Shown in pieces: positions 7,325 through 15,818 of a stretch of 64,000 nt of DNA. This DNA is from Pelomonas margarita (lineage in GTDB: Bacteria; Pseudomonadota; Gammaproteobacteria; Burkholderiales; Burkholderiaceae_C): the NCBI RefSeq assembly GCF_043555875.1, contig NZ_JBIGHW010000008.1, forward strand, positions 1-64,000, given 5' to 3'. How positions within the stretch are numbered: the first letter of the stretch is position 1; the number at the start of each line of letters is the position of its first letter. Both the position numbers and the translations under genes were made by a program. Below the pieces are notes generated by a model, which searched no databases, was not told where the DNA came from, and saw only the letters and a list, made by a program, of their open reading frames with translations.

Positions 7325-8497
7325 GTGCTGGCCGCGCTCCGCCGCGACGCCTCGCTGTCGGCCATTGCCGCCGGCTTCCTGGCGGTGTTGATCTCCTACG
7401 CCGGGCCGCTGGTCATCGTGTTCCAGGCTGCGCAGGCCGCCCAGGTGTCGCCCGAGATGACGGCGTCGTGGGTCTGGGCCATCTCGGTGGGCGCGGGCTT
7501 GAGCGGCATCGTGCTGAGCCTGTGGCTGAAGGCGCCGGTCATCACCGCGTGGTCGGCGCCCGGCACGGCGCTACTCATCACGCTTTTCCCGGGGTTGTCG
7601 CTGAACGAAGCCGTGGGCGCCTACCTGACGGCGGCCGTACTCATCGGCCTCATTGGCTTCACGGGCAGCCTCGACCGCCTCATGCGCCACCTGCCACCGG
7701 CCATTGCCAGCGGCATGTTGGCCGGCATCCTGTTCCAGTTCGGCGCGCGGGCGTTCAAGGCCGTGGAGGCCGCGCCCCTGCTGGGCCTTGGCATGTTGGC
7801 CGGCTACCTCGTGTTCAAGCGGCTGTGGCCGCGCTATCACGTGGTGGCGGTGCTGGTGCTGGGGCTTGTGCTGACGGCGGCCCTCGGGCAATGGCCCGAG
7901 CGCGCGCTGACGTGGCAGTTGGCCGCGCCGAAGTTCATCTCGCCCGCATGGTCCTGGGCGTCGGCGCTGAGCCTGGCGCTGCCGCTGGTGCTCGTCAGCC
8001 TGTCGGGCCAGTTCCTGCCCGGTATGGCCATCCTGCGCTCGGCGGGCTACACCACGCCAGCCCGGCCCATCCTTGCGGTGACCAGCCTCGGGGCGCTGCT
8101 GACGGCGCCGTTCGGCGGCGTCACGACGGTGCTGGCCGCCATCACGGCGGCACTGTGCACCGGCCGCGAGGCCCATGCCGACCCGTCACGGCGCTACGTG
8201 GCCGGGGTGGCCAATGGCGTGTTCTACCTGTTGGCGGGCAGCCTGGGGGGCAGCCTCATTGCGCTCTTCCTGGCGCTGCCGCCGGCGCTGGTGGCGGTGC
8301 TGGCAGGGCTGGCGCTGCTGGGCGCTATCGGCGCCAACTTGACCGCGCTGGTGCAGGACGCTGCCCACCGCGAGGCCGGCCTCATCACCTTCCTGGCGAC
8401 CGCCTCGGGGCTTAACTTCCTGGGGCTGGCTTCGGCCTTCTGGGGCGTGGTGTTCGGCGGCGCGGCCTATGTGCTGCTGAGGCCCTCGCGCGCCTGA
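7325..8497 (+). CDS. benE: BenE family benzoate/H+ symporter
   Basis: A 390-residue inner-membrane protein made almost entirely of hydrophobic helices (about 12 by eye). It shows BenE features such as an early Y-A-G-P-L-V-I-V-F-Q-A-A segment and W-S-A-P-G-T-A-L-L, and a later A-P-F-G-G-V-T-T-V-L-A-A-I-T-A-A segment. The start is a GTG two bases after the pcaD stop. It is last in operon A. Its 3' end overlaps the 3' end of the convergent catR by 31 bp. It probably brings benzoate into the cell; a second carrier (BenK type) ends operon B. Confidence 0.9.
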   Translation: MLAALRRDASLSAIAAGFLAVLISYAGPLVIVFQAAQAAQVSPEMTASWVWAISVGAGLSGIVLSLWLKAPVITAWSAPGTALLITLFPGLSLNEAVGAYLTAAVLIGLIGFTGSLDRLMRHLPPAIASGMLAGILFQFGARAFKAVEAAPLLGLGMLAGYLVFKRLWPRYHVVAVLVLGLVLTAALGQWPERALTWQLAAPKFISPAWSWASALSLALPLVLVSLSGQFLPGMAILRSAGYTTPARPILAVTSLGALLTAPFGGVTTVLAAITAALCTGREAHADPSRRYVAGVANGVFYLLAGSLGGSLIALFLALPPALVAVLAGLALLGAIGANLTALVQDAAHREAGLITFLATASGLNFLGLASAFWGVVFGGAAYVLLRPSRA

Positions 8498-9417
8498 GCC
8501 TCGGCCGCCTGGCGCGCGGCGAGTGCGGCGCGCTGCTCGGCGTAGATCTCGTCGATGAGCTGGCGCATCAGCGTGATGTCGGCTGACTGATCCTGCAGCC
8601 GCGTGCTCATGATGATGGGCGACACGGCCTGCGGCTCGGCCAGCGGGCGGTAGACGACCTCGTCGGGCCGCAGGCGATGCACGCTGGCGGGCACCACGCA
8701 CAGGCCCATGCCGGAGGCCACGAGGCCGAGCGCGGTCTGCATCTCCTGCACCTCCAGCACGCTGGCCGGCTCCAGCGCCAGGTCGCGTAGCAGCGACAGC
8801 ACCTGGTCGGCATAGCTGGGGCGTGGCGTGCGCGGGTAGACGAGCAGCGGGTGCGGAGCGACCTCGTGAAGCGTCAGTGGGCCCTCGTCGCGTGCGAGCT
8901 CATGCTCGCCGGGAATGGCCACCACGAGGCGCTCCTCGCGCAGGATCTCGCGCTTGATGGACGGGTCGTCCAGCCGCACGCGACCGAAACCCACGTCGAT
9001 GCGTCCGGTCTTGAGCGCCTCGATCTGCTCGACGGTGCTCATCTCGGTCAGCGCGAGTTCGGTCTGCGGGCTGGCCGCGCGGAACTTGCGCACCAGCAGC
9101 GGCAGCGCGCCATACATCGTCGACGACACGAAACCCACCACCAGCCGCCGCTCCAGCTGTGCGATGCGTTTGGTGGAGCGCACCGCCTGCGCCGCCTGCT
9201 CCAGCAGCCGCGTGGCGTGGCCGTAGAAGAAGCGCCCGGCGTCGGTGAGCTTCAGCGGCCGTGAGCCGCGCTCGAACAGCGGCGTGCCCAGCTCCTCCTC
9301 CAGGTCCTGGATCTGGCGGCTCAGCGGCGGTTGGGAGATGTGCAGCCGCTCGGCAGCGCGGGTGAAGTTCTGCTCGTCGGCAACCGCGACGAAGTATTTG
9401 AGGTGGCGGAAGTCCAT
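8467..9417 (-). CDS. catR: LysR-type regulator of benzoate/catechol genes
   Basis: A 316-residue LysR-type regulator of the CatR/BenM group. The N-terminal winged helix-turn-helix begins M-D-F-R-H-L-K-Y-F-V-A-V and contains S-Q-P-P-L-S-R-Q-I-Q-D-L-E. The C-terminal effector domain would sense cis,cis-muconate or benzoate. The start at 9417 matches family members better than the upstream ATG at 9438. It is divergent from catB, and the ATAC-N7-GTAT operator (9449-9463) lies between them, so it likely represses itself while activating catB. The matching site before pcaI suggests it also controls operon A. Whether it behaves as CatR or BenM cannot be told from sequence. Confidence 0.88.
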   Translation of the reverse strand: MDFRHLKYFVAVADEQNFTRAAERLHISQPPLSRQIQDLEEELGTPLFERGSRPLKLTDAGRFFYGHATRLLEQAAQAVRSTKRIAQLERRLVVGFVSSTMYGALPLLVRKFRAASPQTELALTEMSTVEQIEALKTGRIDVGFGRVRLDDPSIKREILREERLVVAIPGEHELARDEGPLTLHEVAPHPLLVYPRTPRPSYADQVLSLLRDLALEPASVLEVQEMQTALGLVASGMGLCVVPASVHRLRPDEVVYRPLAEPQAVSPIIMSTRLQDQSADITLMRQLIDEIYAEQRAALAARQAAEAQAREGLSST

Positions 9418-9448
9418 GGGGGTCCCCAGCTGGGGCATCGTCTATTCA

Positions 9449-9513
9449 ATACCTAAGGGGTATCAAGGCAGTCTAAGACGGTCTTGGACGGCGGGCAAGG
9501 CGCTTCCTACCAT
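9449..9513 (+). promoter_or_regulatory. catB promoter with perfect ATAC-N7-GTAT operator
   Basis: The dyad ATAC-CTAAGGG-GTAT (9449-9463) is a perfect match to the CatM/BenM recognition pattern. TTGGAC (9484-9489) begins 20 bp later and TACCAT (9508-9513) follows after 18 bp. The transcript would start near 9520. The dyad also lies 32 bp from the catR start and can serve autoregulation. Confidence 0.8.
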
Positions 9514-9530
9514 CACTTCACTTTCCCTTC

Positions 9531-10670
9531 ATGACACCGCCCACCATGTCGTCCAGCCCCCGTATCCACGCCGTCGAGACCTTGCTGGTGGATGTGCCGA
9601 CGATCCGCCCGCACCGCCTGTCGGTGGCAACGATGAACCACCAGACGCTGGTGCTGGTGCGCCTTCAATGCTCCGACGGCATTGAAGGCTGGGGCGAGGC
9701 TACCACCATCGGCGGCCTGGCCTATGGCGAAGAGAGCCCCGAAAGCATCAAGGCCAACATCGACACCTACATCGCGCCGCTGCTGGAAGGGCAGGACGCC
9801 AGTGCCGTGGCTCAGCAACTCGCCCGCGTGGCGAGCCAGGTGCAGGGCAACCGCTTTGCCAAGTGCGCGATCGAGACGGCGCTGTACGACGCGCAGGCGC
9901 GGCGCCTCGGGGTGCCCTTGAGCGAACTGTTCGGCGGCCGCGTGCGCAGCAGCCTGCCGATTGCCTGGACGCTGGCCAGCGGCGACACCGCCCGCGACAT
10001 TGCCGAGGCCGAGAAGATGCTGGACCTGCGCCGCCACAACATCTTCAAGCTCAAGATCGGCCTGCGCGCGGTGCGCGACGACGTGGCCCACGTGGCCGCC
10101 ATCAAGGCCGCGCTGGGCGCCCGCGCCAGCGTGCGGGTGGATGCGAATCAGGCGTGGTCGGTCACGGAGGCGCTGGATGGCATGCGCGGCCTGGCCGATG
10201 CGGGCGTGGACATGGTGGAGCAGCCCATCGTCGCGCATGACAAGCTGGGCCTGAAGCGCCTGACCGACGCGAACATCATCCCCATCATGGCCGATGAGGC
10301 CCTGCACGGCCCGCGCGATGCCTTCGAGGTGGCTGCGGCGCAGGCGGCGGACATCTTCGCGGTGAAGATCAACCAGTCCGGCGGCCTGCGCGGCGCGGCC
10401 CGTGTGGCTGCCATTGCCGAGGCGGCCAACATCGCTTTGTACGGCGGCACGATGCTGGAAGGCGCCGTGGGCACCATGGCCTCGGCCCAGCTGTTCAGCA
10501 CCTTCGGCGAGCTGGCCTGGAGCACCGAACTCTTTGGTCCGCTGCTGCTGACCGAGGAAATCCTGCAGGAGCCCCTGCAGTACCGCGACTTCGCGCTGCA
10601 GCTGCCCACCACGCCGGGCCTGGGCATCACGCTGGACACCGACAAGCTCAAGCGCCTGCGTCGCGCCTGA
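9531..10670 (+). CDS. catB: Muconate cycloisomerase
   Basis: A 379-residue enolase-superfamily enzyme that converts cis,cis-muconate to (+)-muconolactone. The K-x-K pair is at residues 173/175 (F-K-L-K), metal ligands are D204, E230 and D255, and the second general base K279 is in A-V-K-I-N-Q-S. The ATG at 9531 is only about 11 nt from the predicted transcription start and lacks a clear ribosome site, so the in-frame ATG at 9546 is an equally possible start. First gene of the catBCA-benABCD operon. Confidence 0.95.
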   Translation: MTPPTMSSSPRIHAVETLLVDVPTIRPHRLSVATMNHQTLVLVRLQCSDGIEGWGEATTIGGLAYGEESPESIKANIDTYIAPLLEGQDASAVAQQLARVASQVQGNRFAKCAIETALYDAQARRLGVPLSELFGGRVRSSLPIAWTLASGDTARDIAEAEKMLDLRRHNIFKLKIGLRAVRDDVAHVAAIKAALGARASVRVDANQAWSVTEALDGMRGLADAGVDMVEQPIVAHDKLGLKRLTDANIIPIMADEALHGPRDAFEVAAAQAADIFAVKINQSGGLRGAARVAAIAEAANIALYGGTMLEGAVGTMASAQLFSTFGELAWSTELFGPLLLTEEILQEPLQYRDFALQLPTTPGLGITLDTDKLKRLRRA

Positions 10671-10692
10671 ACCCCCACCCGAGGACACCGCC

Positions 10693-10983
10693 ATGCTGTT
10701 CAAAGTCGAGATGACTGTGCGCCTGCCGGCCACGATGCCCGCCGCCGAAGCCGATGCGCTGAAGAAAACCGAGCGCGAGGTCGCCCAGGGCCTGATGCGC
10801 GATGGCACGTGGCGCCACCTGTGGCGCGTGGCGGGCCGCTACGCCAACGTGAGCATTTTTGATGTGGACAGCGTTGAGCAGCTGCACCAGCTGCTGTCGG
10901 GGCTGCCGCTCTTTCCGTACATGGACGTCGAGGTGGTGCCGCTGTGTCGCCACCCGTCGTCCATCCGTGACGACGACCGCTGA
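10693..10983 (+). CDS. catC: Muconolactone delta-isomerase
   Basis: A 96-residue protein of normal CatC length, beginning M-L-F-K-V-E-M-T-V and containing W-R-H-L-W-R-V-A-G-R-Y-A-N and L-P-L-F-P-Y-M-D-V-E-V. CatC is a small ferredoxin-like-fold enzyme, decameric in known cases, that shifts the double bond of muconolactone to give the 3-oxoadipate enol-lactone used by PcaD. It lies 22 nt after catB and 34 nt before catA. Confidence 0.95.
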   Translation: MLFKVEMTVRLPATMPAAEADALKKTEREVAQGLMRDGTWRHLWRVAGRYANVSIFDVDSVEQLHQLLSGLPLFPYMDVEVVPLCRHPSSIRDDDR

Positions 10984-11017
10984 TTCCAACCCCCATACCG
11001 ACACCAGGAGACAAACC

Positions 11018-11932
11018 ATGAATGCCCAACAGATCGACACCCTGCTCGACCGCTTTGAAACCACCGGCGTGACCGGCCCGGGCAACGCCCGCGTGAAGAC
11101 CGTGGTGCGCCGCCTGCTGCGCGACCTGATGCTCGCGATGGAAGACCTGGACATCCAGCCCGAGGAGTTCTGGGCTGGCCTGAACTACCTCGGCCAGGCG
11201 GGCGCCCGCGGCGAGCTGGGCCTGATCGTGCCGGGCATCGGCCTGGAGCATTTCATCGACCTGCGCATGGACGAGGCCGAAGCCCGCGCCGGCCTGAAGG
11301 GCGGCACGCCGCGCACCATCGAGGGCCCGCTGTACGTGGCCGGCGCGCCGGTCTGTCAGGGCGAGGCGCGCATGGATGACGGCACGCTGCCGGGCGAGGT
11401 GGTGCTCATGTCGGGCGTGGTGCGCGGTGCCGATGGCAAGCCGCTGGCCGGCGCCAAGGTGGAAGCCTGGCATGCCAACCACCTGGGCAATTACTCCTAC
11501 TTCGATCCGTCGCAAAGCGCGTTCAACCTGCGCCGCACCATCGTGACCGACGCGAACGGCCGCTACCAGTTCCGAAGCATCATGCCGCTGGGCTACAGCG
11601 TGCCCCCGGGCGGCTCCACCGAGCAGCTGCTGAACCTGCTGGGCCGCCACGGCCACCGCCCGGCGCACATCCACTTCTTCGTTAGCGCCCCTGGCCACCG
11701 CAAGCTCACCACGCAGATCAACATCGAGTCCGACCCGCACCTGTGGGACGACTTCGCATTCGGCACCCGCGAGGGCCTGGTGCCGCCGGTGCGCACCAAC
11801 GCCGACCCGGTCGCGATGCAGGCGCTGGGCGTGGACCAACCCTTCCACGAGATCAGCTTCGACTTCGACCTCCTGAGCGATGAAGTCAAGGCCCCCGCCA
11901 CCGACTTCGCCCGCCCGCGCGCCGCCGCCTGA
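11018..11932 (+). CDS. catA: Catechol 1,2-dioxygenase
   Basis: A 304-residue intradiol dioxygenase cleaving catechol to cis,cis-muconate. The four Fe(III) ligands are visible: a tyrosine in N-Y-S-Y-F-D (about 159), Tyr193 in P-L-G-Y-S-V-P, and His217 and His219 in H-R-P-A-H-I-H-F. The N-terminal helical linker that binds phospholipid and makes the dimer is present. The start at 11018 is preceded by CAGGAGAC. A longer frame starting at 10859 would read through catC and is rejected. Confidence 0.96.
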   Translation: MNAQQIDTLLDRFETTGVTGPGNARVKTVVRRLLRDLMLAMEDLDIQPEEFWAGLNYLGQAGARGELGLIVPGIGLEHFIDLRMDEAEARAGLKGGTPRTIEGPLYVAGAPVCQGEARMDDGTLPGEVVLMSGVVRGADGKPLAGAKVEAWHANHLGNYSYFDPSQSAFNLRRTIVTDANGRYQFRSIMPLGYSVPPGGSTEQLLNLLGRHGHRPAHIHFFVSAPGHRKLTTQINIESDPHLWDDFAFGTREGLVPPVRTNADPVAMQALGVDQPFHEISFDFDLLSDEVKAPATDFARPRAAA

Positions 11933-11966
11933 CGCGCCACACCTCCCACGAACGCTGCAGCTCCCG

Positions 11967-11987
11967 CCCACCGGCGTGACCGGTGGG
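11967..11987 (+). repeat. Hairpin between catA and benA
   Basis: CCCACCGG (11967-11974) and CCGGTGGG (11980-11987) form an 8-bp stem with a 5-nt loop in the 92-nt gap between catA and benA. It has no T tract, so it is more likely an mRNA stability or processing element than a terminator. Confidence 0.45.
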
Positions 11988-12024
11988 GCGCGCGGAGCGC
12001 TGCGCGCACACCACGGAGACGCCA

Positions 12025-13440
12025 ATGACCCACGCCACCGCCCCCGCGGACCTCGAGCAGCGCCTGGCCGGCATGCTGGTCGAGGACACGACCCGCCATG
12101 TCTACAAGCTGCACCGCGCCGCCTTCACCGATGCGGAGCTCTTTGACCTGGAGATGCAGCACATCTTCGAAGGCAATTGGATCTACCTCGCCCACGAGAG
12201 CCAGATCGCCAACGTGAACGACTACCTGACGACCCAGATCGGCCGCCAGCCCATCGTCATTACGCGCAACAAGGCTGGCGAGCTCAACGCCATCATCAAT
12301 GCCTGCTCGCACCGCGGCGCCACGCTGTGCCGGCACAAGAAGGGCAACAAGGCCAACTTCACCTGCACCTTCCACGGCTGGACCTTCAACAACAGCGGCA
12401 AGCTGCTGAAGGTGAAGGACGCGAACGAGGCGGGCTACCCCGAGTCCTTCAACCAGGACGGCTGCCACGACCTGAAGAAGGTGGCGCGCTTCGAGAGCTA
12501 CCGCGGCTTCCTGTTCGGCAGCCTCAACCCGGATGTGCTGCCGCTGACCGAGTTCCTGGGTGAGTCCACCAAGATCATCGACATGATCGTGGATCAGTCC
12601 CCCGAGGGGCTGGAAGTGCTGCGCGGGTCGAGTACCTACACCTTCGACGGCAACTGGAAGCTGCAGGCCGAGAACGGCGCGGACGGCTACCACGTCAGCT
12701 CGGTGCACTGGAACTACGCGGCCACCACCAACCACCGCAAGCAGTCCGCCGCCGGCGACAACATCAAGGCGATGGACGCTGGCAGCTGGGCCAAGCAGGG
12801 CGGCGGCTTCTACAGCTTCGAGCACGGCCATATGCTGCTGTGGACGCGTTGGGCCAACCCCGAGGACCGGCCCGCGTTCAAGCAGCGCGCCGAGCTCGTC
12901 GAGCGCTGCGGCCAGGCCACGGCCGACTGGATGATCAACCACTCGCGCAACCTGTGCCTCTACCCCAACGTCTACCTGATGGATCAGTTCAGCTCGCAGA
13001 TCCGCGTGCTGCGCCCCATCGCGGTCGACAAGACCGAGGTGACGATCTACTGCATCGCACCCAAGGGTGAGCCGGCCGAAGCCCGCACGCGGCGCATCCG
13101 CCAGTACGAGGACTTCTTCAACGCCACCGGCATGGCCACGCCGGACGACCTGGAGGAGTTCCGCGCCTGTCAGCAGGGCTATGCCGGCATCGCGCTGCCC
13201 TGGAACGACATGTGCCGCGGCGCCACGCACTGGGTGCAGGGCGCCGACCCGGCCGCGCAGGAGATTGGCCTCAAGCCCGTGCTCAGCGGCGTGAAGACCG
13301 AAGACGAAGGCCTCTACACCGAGCAGCACCGCTACTGGCAGCAGAGCCTGCTGCAGGCCGTTCAAAAGAGCGCGCAAGGCGCGCCCGTGGGCTGCGGACA
13401 CGACCACGCCCACGGCGACAGCTGCCACCACAGCGCCTGA
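12025..13440 (+). CDS. benA: Benzoate 1,2-dioxygenase large subunit
   Basis: A 471-residue alpha subunit of the Rieske non-haem iron oxygenase that dihydroxylates benzoate. The Rieske cluster ligands are C94, H96, C114 and H117. The mononuclear iron site includes H223 and H228 in E-N-G-A-D-G-Y-H-V-S-S-V-H, with D220 as the bridging residue. The start at 12025 has CGGAGAC upstream. An oddity is the C-terminal tail (residues 456-471), G-C-G-H-D-H-A-H-G-D-S-C-H-H-S-A, which has five histidines and two cysteines and looks metal-binding; it is not part of the catalytic fold. It works with BenB and receives electrons from BenC. Confidence 0.96.
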   Translation: MTHATAPADLEQRLAGMLVEDTTRHVYKLHRAAFTDAELFDLEMQHIFEGNWIYLAHESQIANVNDYLTTQIGRQPIVITRNKAGELNAIINACSHRGATLCRHKKGNKANFTCTFHGWTFNNSGKLLKVKDANEAGYPESFNQDGCHDLKKVARFESYRGFLFGSLNPDVLPLTEFLGESTKIIDMIVDQSPEGLEVLRGSSTYTFDGNWKLQAENGADGYHVSSVHWNYAATTNHRKQSAAGDNIKAMDAGSWAKQGGGFYSFEHGHMLLWTRWANPEDRPAFKQRAELVERCGQATADWMINHSRNLCLYPNVYLMDQFSSQIRVLRPIAVDKTEVTIYCIAPKGEPAEARTRRIRQYEDFFNATGMATPDDLEEFRACQQGYAGIALPWNDMCRGATHWVQGADPAAQEIGLKPVLSGVKTEDEGLYTEQHRYWQQSLLQAVQKSAQGAPVGCGHDHAHGDSCHHSA

Positions 13441-13451
13441 AGGAGACCTCC

Positions 13452-13943
13452 ATGAGCACCCTGACCCATGAGCAGGCGCAGGCTTTCCTGTACCGCGAAG
13501 CCCGCCTGCTGGACGACCGCCAGTGGGACGACTGGCTGGCTTGCTACCACCCCGATGCCGAGTTCTGGATGCCGTCGTGGGACGACGACGACCAGCTCAC
13601 CACCGACCCGCAGCGCGAGATTTCGCTCATCTACTACCCGAGCCGCGCCGGGCTGGAGGACCGCGTCTTCCGCATCAAGACCGAGCGCTCCGCGGCCAGC
13701 ATGCCGGAACCCCGCACGGGCCACAACCTGCACAACCTCGAGATCCTGTCGCAGACCGAGGGTGAGGTGCAGCTGCGCTTCAACTGGCACACGCTGAGCT
13801 ACCGCTACAAGACCACGGACAGCTACTTCGGCACCTCGCACTACACGCTGGACACGACGGGCCCCGCGCCCCTCATCAAGCGCAAGCACATCGTGCTGAA
13901 GAACGACTACATCCACCACGTCGTCGACGTCTATCACGTCTGA
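13452..13943 (+). CDS. benB: Benzoate 1,2-dioxygenase small subunit
   Basis: A 163-residue beta subunit of the ring-hydroxylating dioxygenase, NTF2-like fold. It shows the family pattern E-A-R-L-L-D-D-R-x-W-D-D-W-L near the N-terminus, W-D-D-D in the middle and a C-terminal L-K-N-D-Y-I-H-H-V-V-D-V-Y-H-V. It has a structural role in the alpha3beta3 oxygenase. AAGGAGA lies directly before the 13452 start, and the gene is 11 nt after benA. Confidence 0.96.
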   Translation: MSTLTHEQAQAFLYREARLLDDRQWDDWLACYHPDAEFWMPSWDDDDQLTTDPQREISLIYYPSRAGLEDRVFRIKTERSAASMPEPRTGHNLHNLEILSQTEGEVQLRFNWHTLSYRYKTTDSYFGTSHYTLDTTGPAPLIKRKHIVLKNDYIHHVVDVYHV

Positions 13944-13956
13944 TCGGGACGCTGCC

Positions 13957-14964
13957 ATGACTCACCAGATCGCACTGCAGTTCGAGGACGGGGTGACCCG
14001 CTTCATCGACGCCAAAACCACCGAGACCGTCGCCGACGCCGCCTACCGCCACGGCGTGAACCTGCCGCTGGACTGCCGTGACGGCGCCTGCGGCACCTGC
14101 AAATGCTTCGCCGAGTCGGGCCGTTATGAAATGGGCGAGTACATCGACGACGCGCTGAGCGAGTTGGAAGCGAAGCAGGGCTTCGTGCTGACCTGCCAGA
14201 TGCGCGCGCAAAGCAACTGTGTGGTGCGCGTGCCGGCGTCGTCCGCCGTGTGCCGCACGCAGCAGGCCCGCTTTGATGCGGCCATCAGCCGCGTGGAGCA
14301 GCTGTCGCCCAGCACCATCTCGCTGTCGCTGCGAGGCGAGGCGCTGAACAAGCTGGCCTTCCTGCCGGGCCAGTACGTGAACCTGCAGGTGCCGGGCAGC
14401 ACGCAGACCCGCGCCTACTCCTTCAGCTCGCTGCCGCGGGATGGCGAGGTGAGCTTCCTGATCCGCAACGTCTCCGGAGGGCTGATGAGCAGCTTTCTGA
14501 CGCAGCTCGCCAAAACTGGCGACGCGATGACGCTGACCGGGCCGCTGGGCAGCTTCTACCTGCGCGACATCACGCGCCCGCTGCTGCTGCTGGCCGGCGG
14601 CACGGGCCTGGCGCCCTTCACCGCCATGCTGGAGAAGATCGCCGAGCAGGGCACGCCGTACCCGGTGCACCTCATCTACGGCGTGACGCACGACGCCGAC
14701 CTGGTGGAGATGAACAAGCTCGAGGCCTTGGCCGCGCGCATTCCGCAGTTCACCTTCACCGCCTGCGTTGCGAGCGAAGACAGCGCCTGGCCCAAGAAGG
14801 GCTACGTGACGCAGCACCTGGAGCCGGCCCACCTGCACGACGGCGAGGTGGACGTGTACCTGTGCGGCCCGCCACCGATGGTGGAGGCCGTGAGCCTCTA
14901 CATCCGCGAGCGAGGACTGCAACCCGCGAACTTCTTCTACGAAAAGTTCGCCGCCAGCGCCTGA
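13957..14964 (+). CDS. benC: Benzoate 1,2-dioxygenase electron transfer component
   Basis: A 335-residue reductase passing electrons from NADH to the BenAB oxygenase. The N-terminal plant-type [2Fe-2S] ferredoxin domain has C40, C45, C48 and C80. It is followed by an FAD domain (R-A-Y-S-F-S-S near 150) and an NAD domain (G-G-T-G-L-A-P-F-T, C-G-P-P-P-M-V). The domain order ferredoxin-FAD-NAD is that of BenC/XylZ. It lies 13 nt after benB. Confidence 0.96.
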   Translation: MTHQIALQFEDGVTRFIDAKTTETVADAAYRHGVNLPLDCRDGACGTCKCFAESGRYEMGEYIDDALSELEAKQGFVLTCQMRAQSNCVVRVPASSAVCRTQQARFDAAISRVEQLSPSTISLSLRGEALNKLAFLPGQYVNLQVPGSTQTRAYSFSSLPRDGEVSFLIRNVSGGLMSSFLTQLAKTGDAMTLTGPLGSFYLRDITRPLLLLAGGTGLAPFTAMLEKIAEQGTPYPVHLIYGVTHDADLVEMNKLEALAARIPQFTFTACVASEDSAWPKKGYVTQHLEPAHLHDGEVDVYLCGPPPMVEAVSLYIRERGLQPANFFYEKFAASA

Positions 14965-14972
14965 GGTTCGCC

Positions 14973-15752
14973 ATGAGTTCACAACGATTCACTGACCGCA
15001 CGGCGGTTGTCACCGGCGCCGCGCAAGGCATCGGCCGCCGTGTCGTCGAGCGGCTGCTGGACGAAGGCGCGCAAGTGGCCGCCGTCGACCGCTCCGAGCT
15101 CGTGCACGAGCTGCGCGCGCTGCCCGGCGCGGCCGGCCGCGTGCTGACGCTGACGGCCGATCTGGAGAATTTCGCTGACTGCAGCGCCGTCATGGCTGCC
15201 ACGCTGGAGCGCTTCGGCCGCATCGACGTGCTGGTCAACAACGTCGGCGGCACGATCTGGGCCAAGCCCTTCGAGCACTACGGCGAGCGCGAGATCGAGG
15301 CCGAGGTGCGGCGCTCGCTCTTTCCCACGCTCTGGTGCTGCCGCGCGGCGCTGCCGGCCATGCTGGAGCAGGGGCGCGGCGCCATCGTCAATGTGTCATC
15401 CATCGCTACGCGCGGCGTGAACCGGGTGCCCTATGGGGCGGCCAAGGGCGGCGTGAATGCGCTGACCGCGTGCCTGGCCTTCGAGACCGCGCAACGCGGT
15501 GTGCGCGTGAACGCCACAGCCCCCGGCGGCACCGAAGCACCACCGCGCCGCATCCCGCGCAACGCCGCGCCGCAAAGCGAGCAGGAGAAGGCCTGGTACC
15601 AGCAGATCGTGGACCAGACCGTCGAGTCCTCGCTGATGAAGCGTTACGGAACCATCGACGAGCAGGTCGGCGCCATCCTCTTCCTGGCCTCCGAAGAGGC
15701 GGCCTATATCACCGGCGTCACGCTGCCTGTCGGCGGCGGCGATCTCGGCTGA
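14973..15752 (+). CDS. benD: 1,6-dihydroxycyclohexa-2,4-diene-1-carboxylate dehydrogenase
   Basis: A 259-residue short-chain dehydrogenase that oxidises and decarboxylates the BenABC product to catechol. The NAD-binding T-G-A-A-Q-G-I-G-R motif is near residue 15, N-N-V-G-G near 92, the catalytic serine in V-N-V-S-S-I-A, and the Y-G-A-A-K-G-G active-site tyrosine and lysine follow. The start at 14973 lies 8 nt after benC. A terminator-like hairpin follows 15 nt after its stop. Confidence 0.95.
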   Translation: MSSQRFTDRTAVVTGAAQGIGRRVVERLLDEGAQVAAVDRSELVHELRALPGAAGRVLTLTADLENFADCSAVMAATLERFGRIDVLVNNVGGTIWAKPFEHYGEREIEAEVRRSLFPTLWCCRAALPAMLEQGRGAIVNVSSIATRGVNRVPYGAAKGGVNALTACLAFETAQRGVRVNATAPGGTEAPPRRIPRNAAPQSEQEKAWYQQIVDQTVESSLMKRYGTIDEQVGAILFLASEEAAYITGVTLPVGGGDLG

Positions 15753-15767
15753 GCGCGTTCCCCTGAC

Positions 15768-15798
15768 AAGCCCCGCAAAGACGGGGCTTTGCTTTTTT
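15768..15798 (+). terminator. Intrinsic terminator or attenuator between benD and benK
   Basis: AAGCCCCG (15768-15775) and CGGGGCTT (15782-15789) form an 8-bp stem with a 6-nt loop, followed by TGCTTTTTT. It stands only 20 nt before the benK-like ATG. That leaves no room for a separate promoter, so the carrier gene must depend on read-through. Confidence 0.85.
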
Positions 15799-15818
15799 AA
15801 CAACCACGGAGACAGGCC

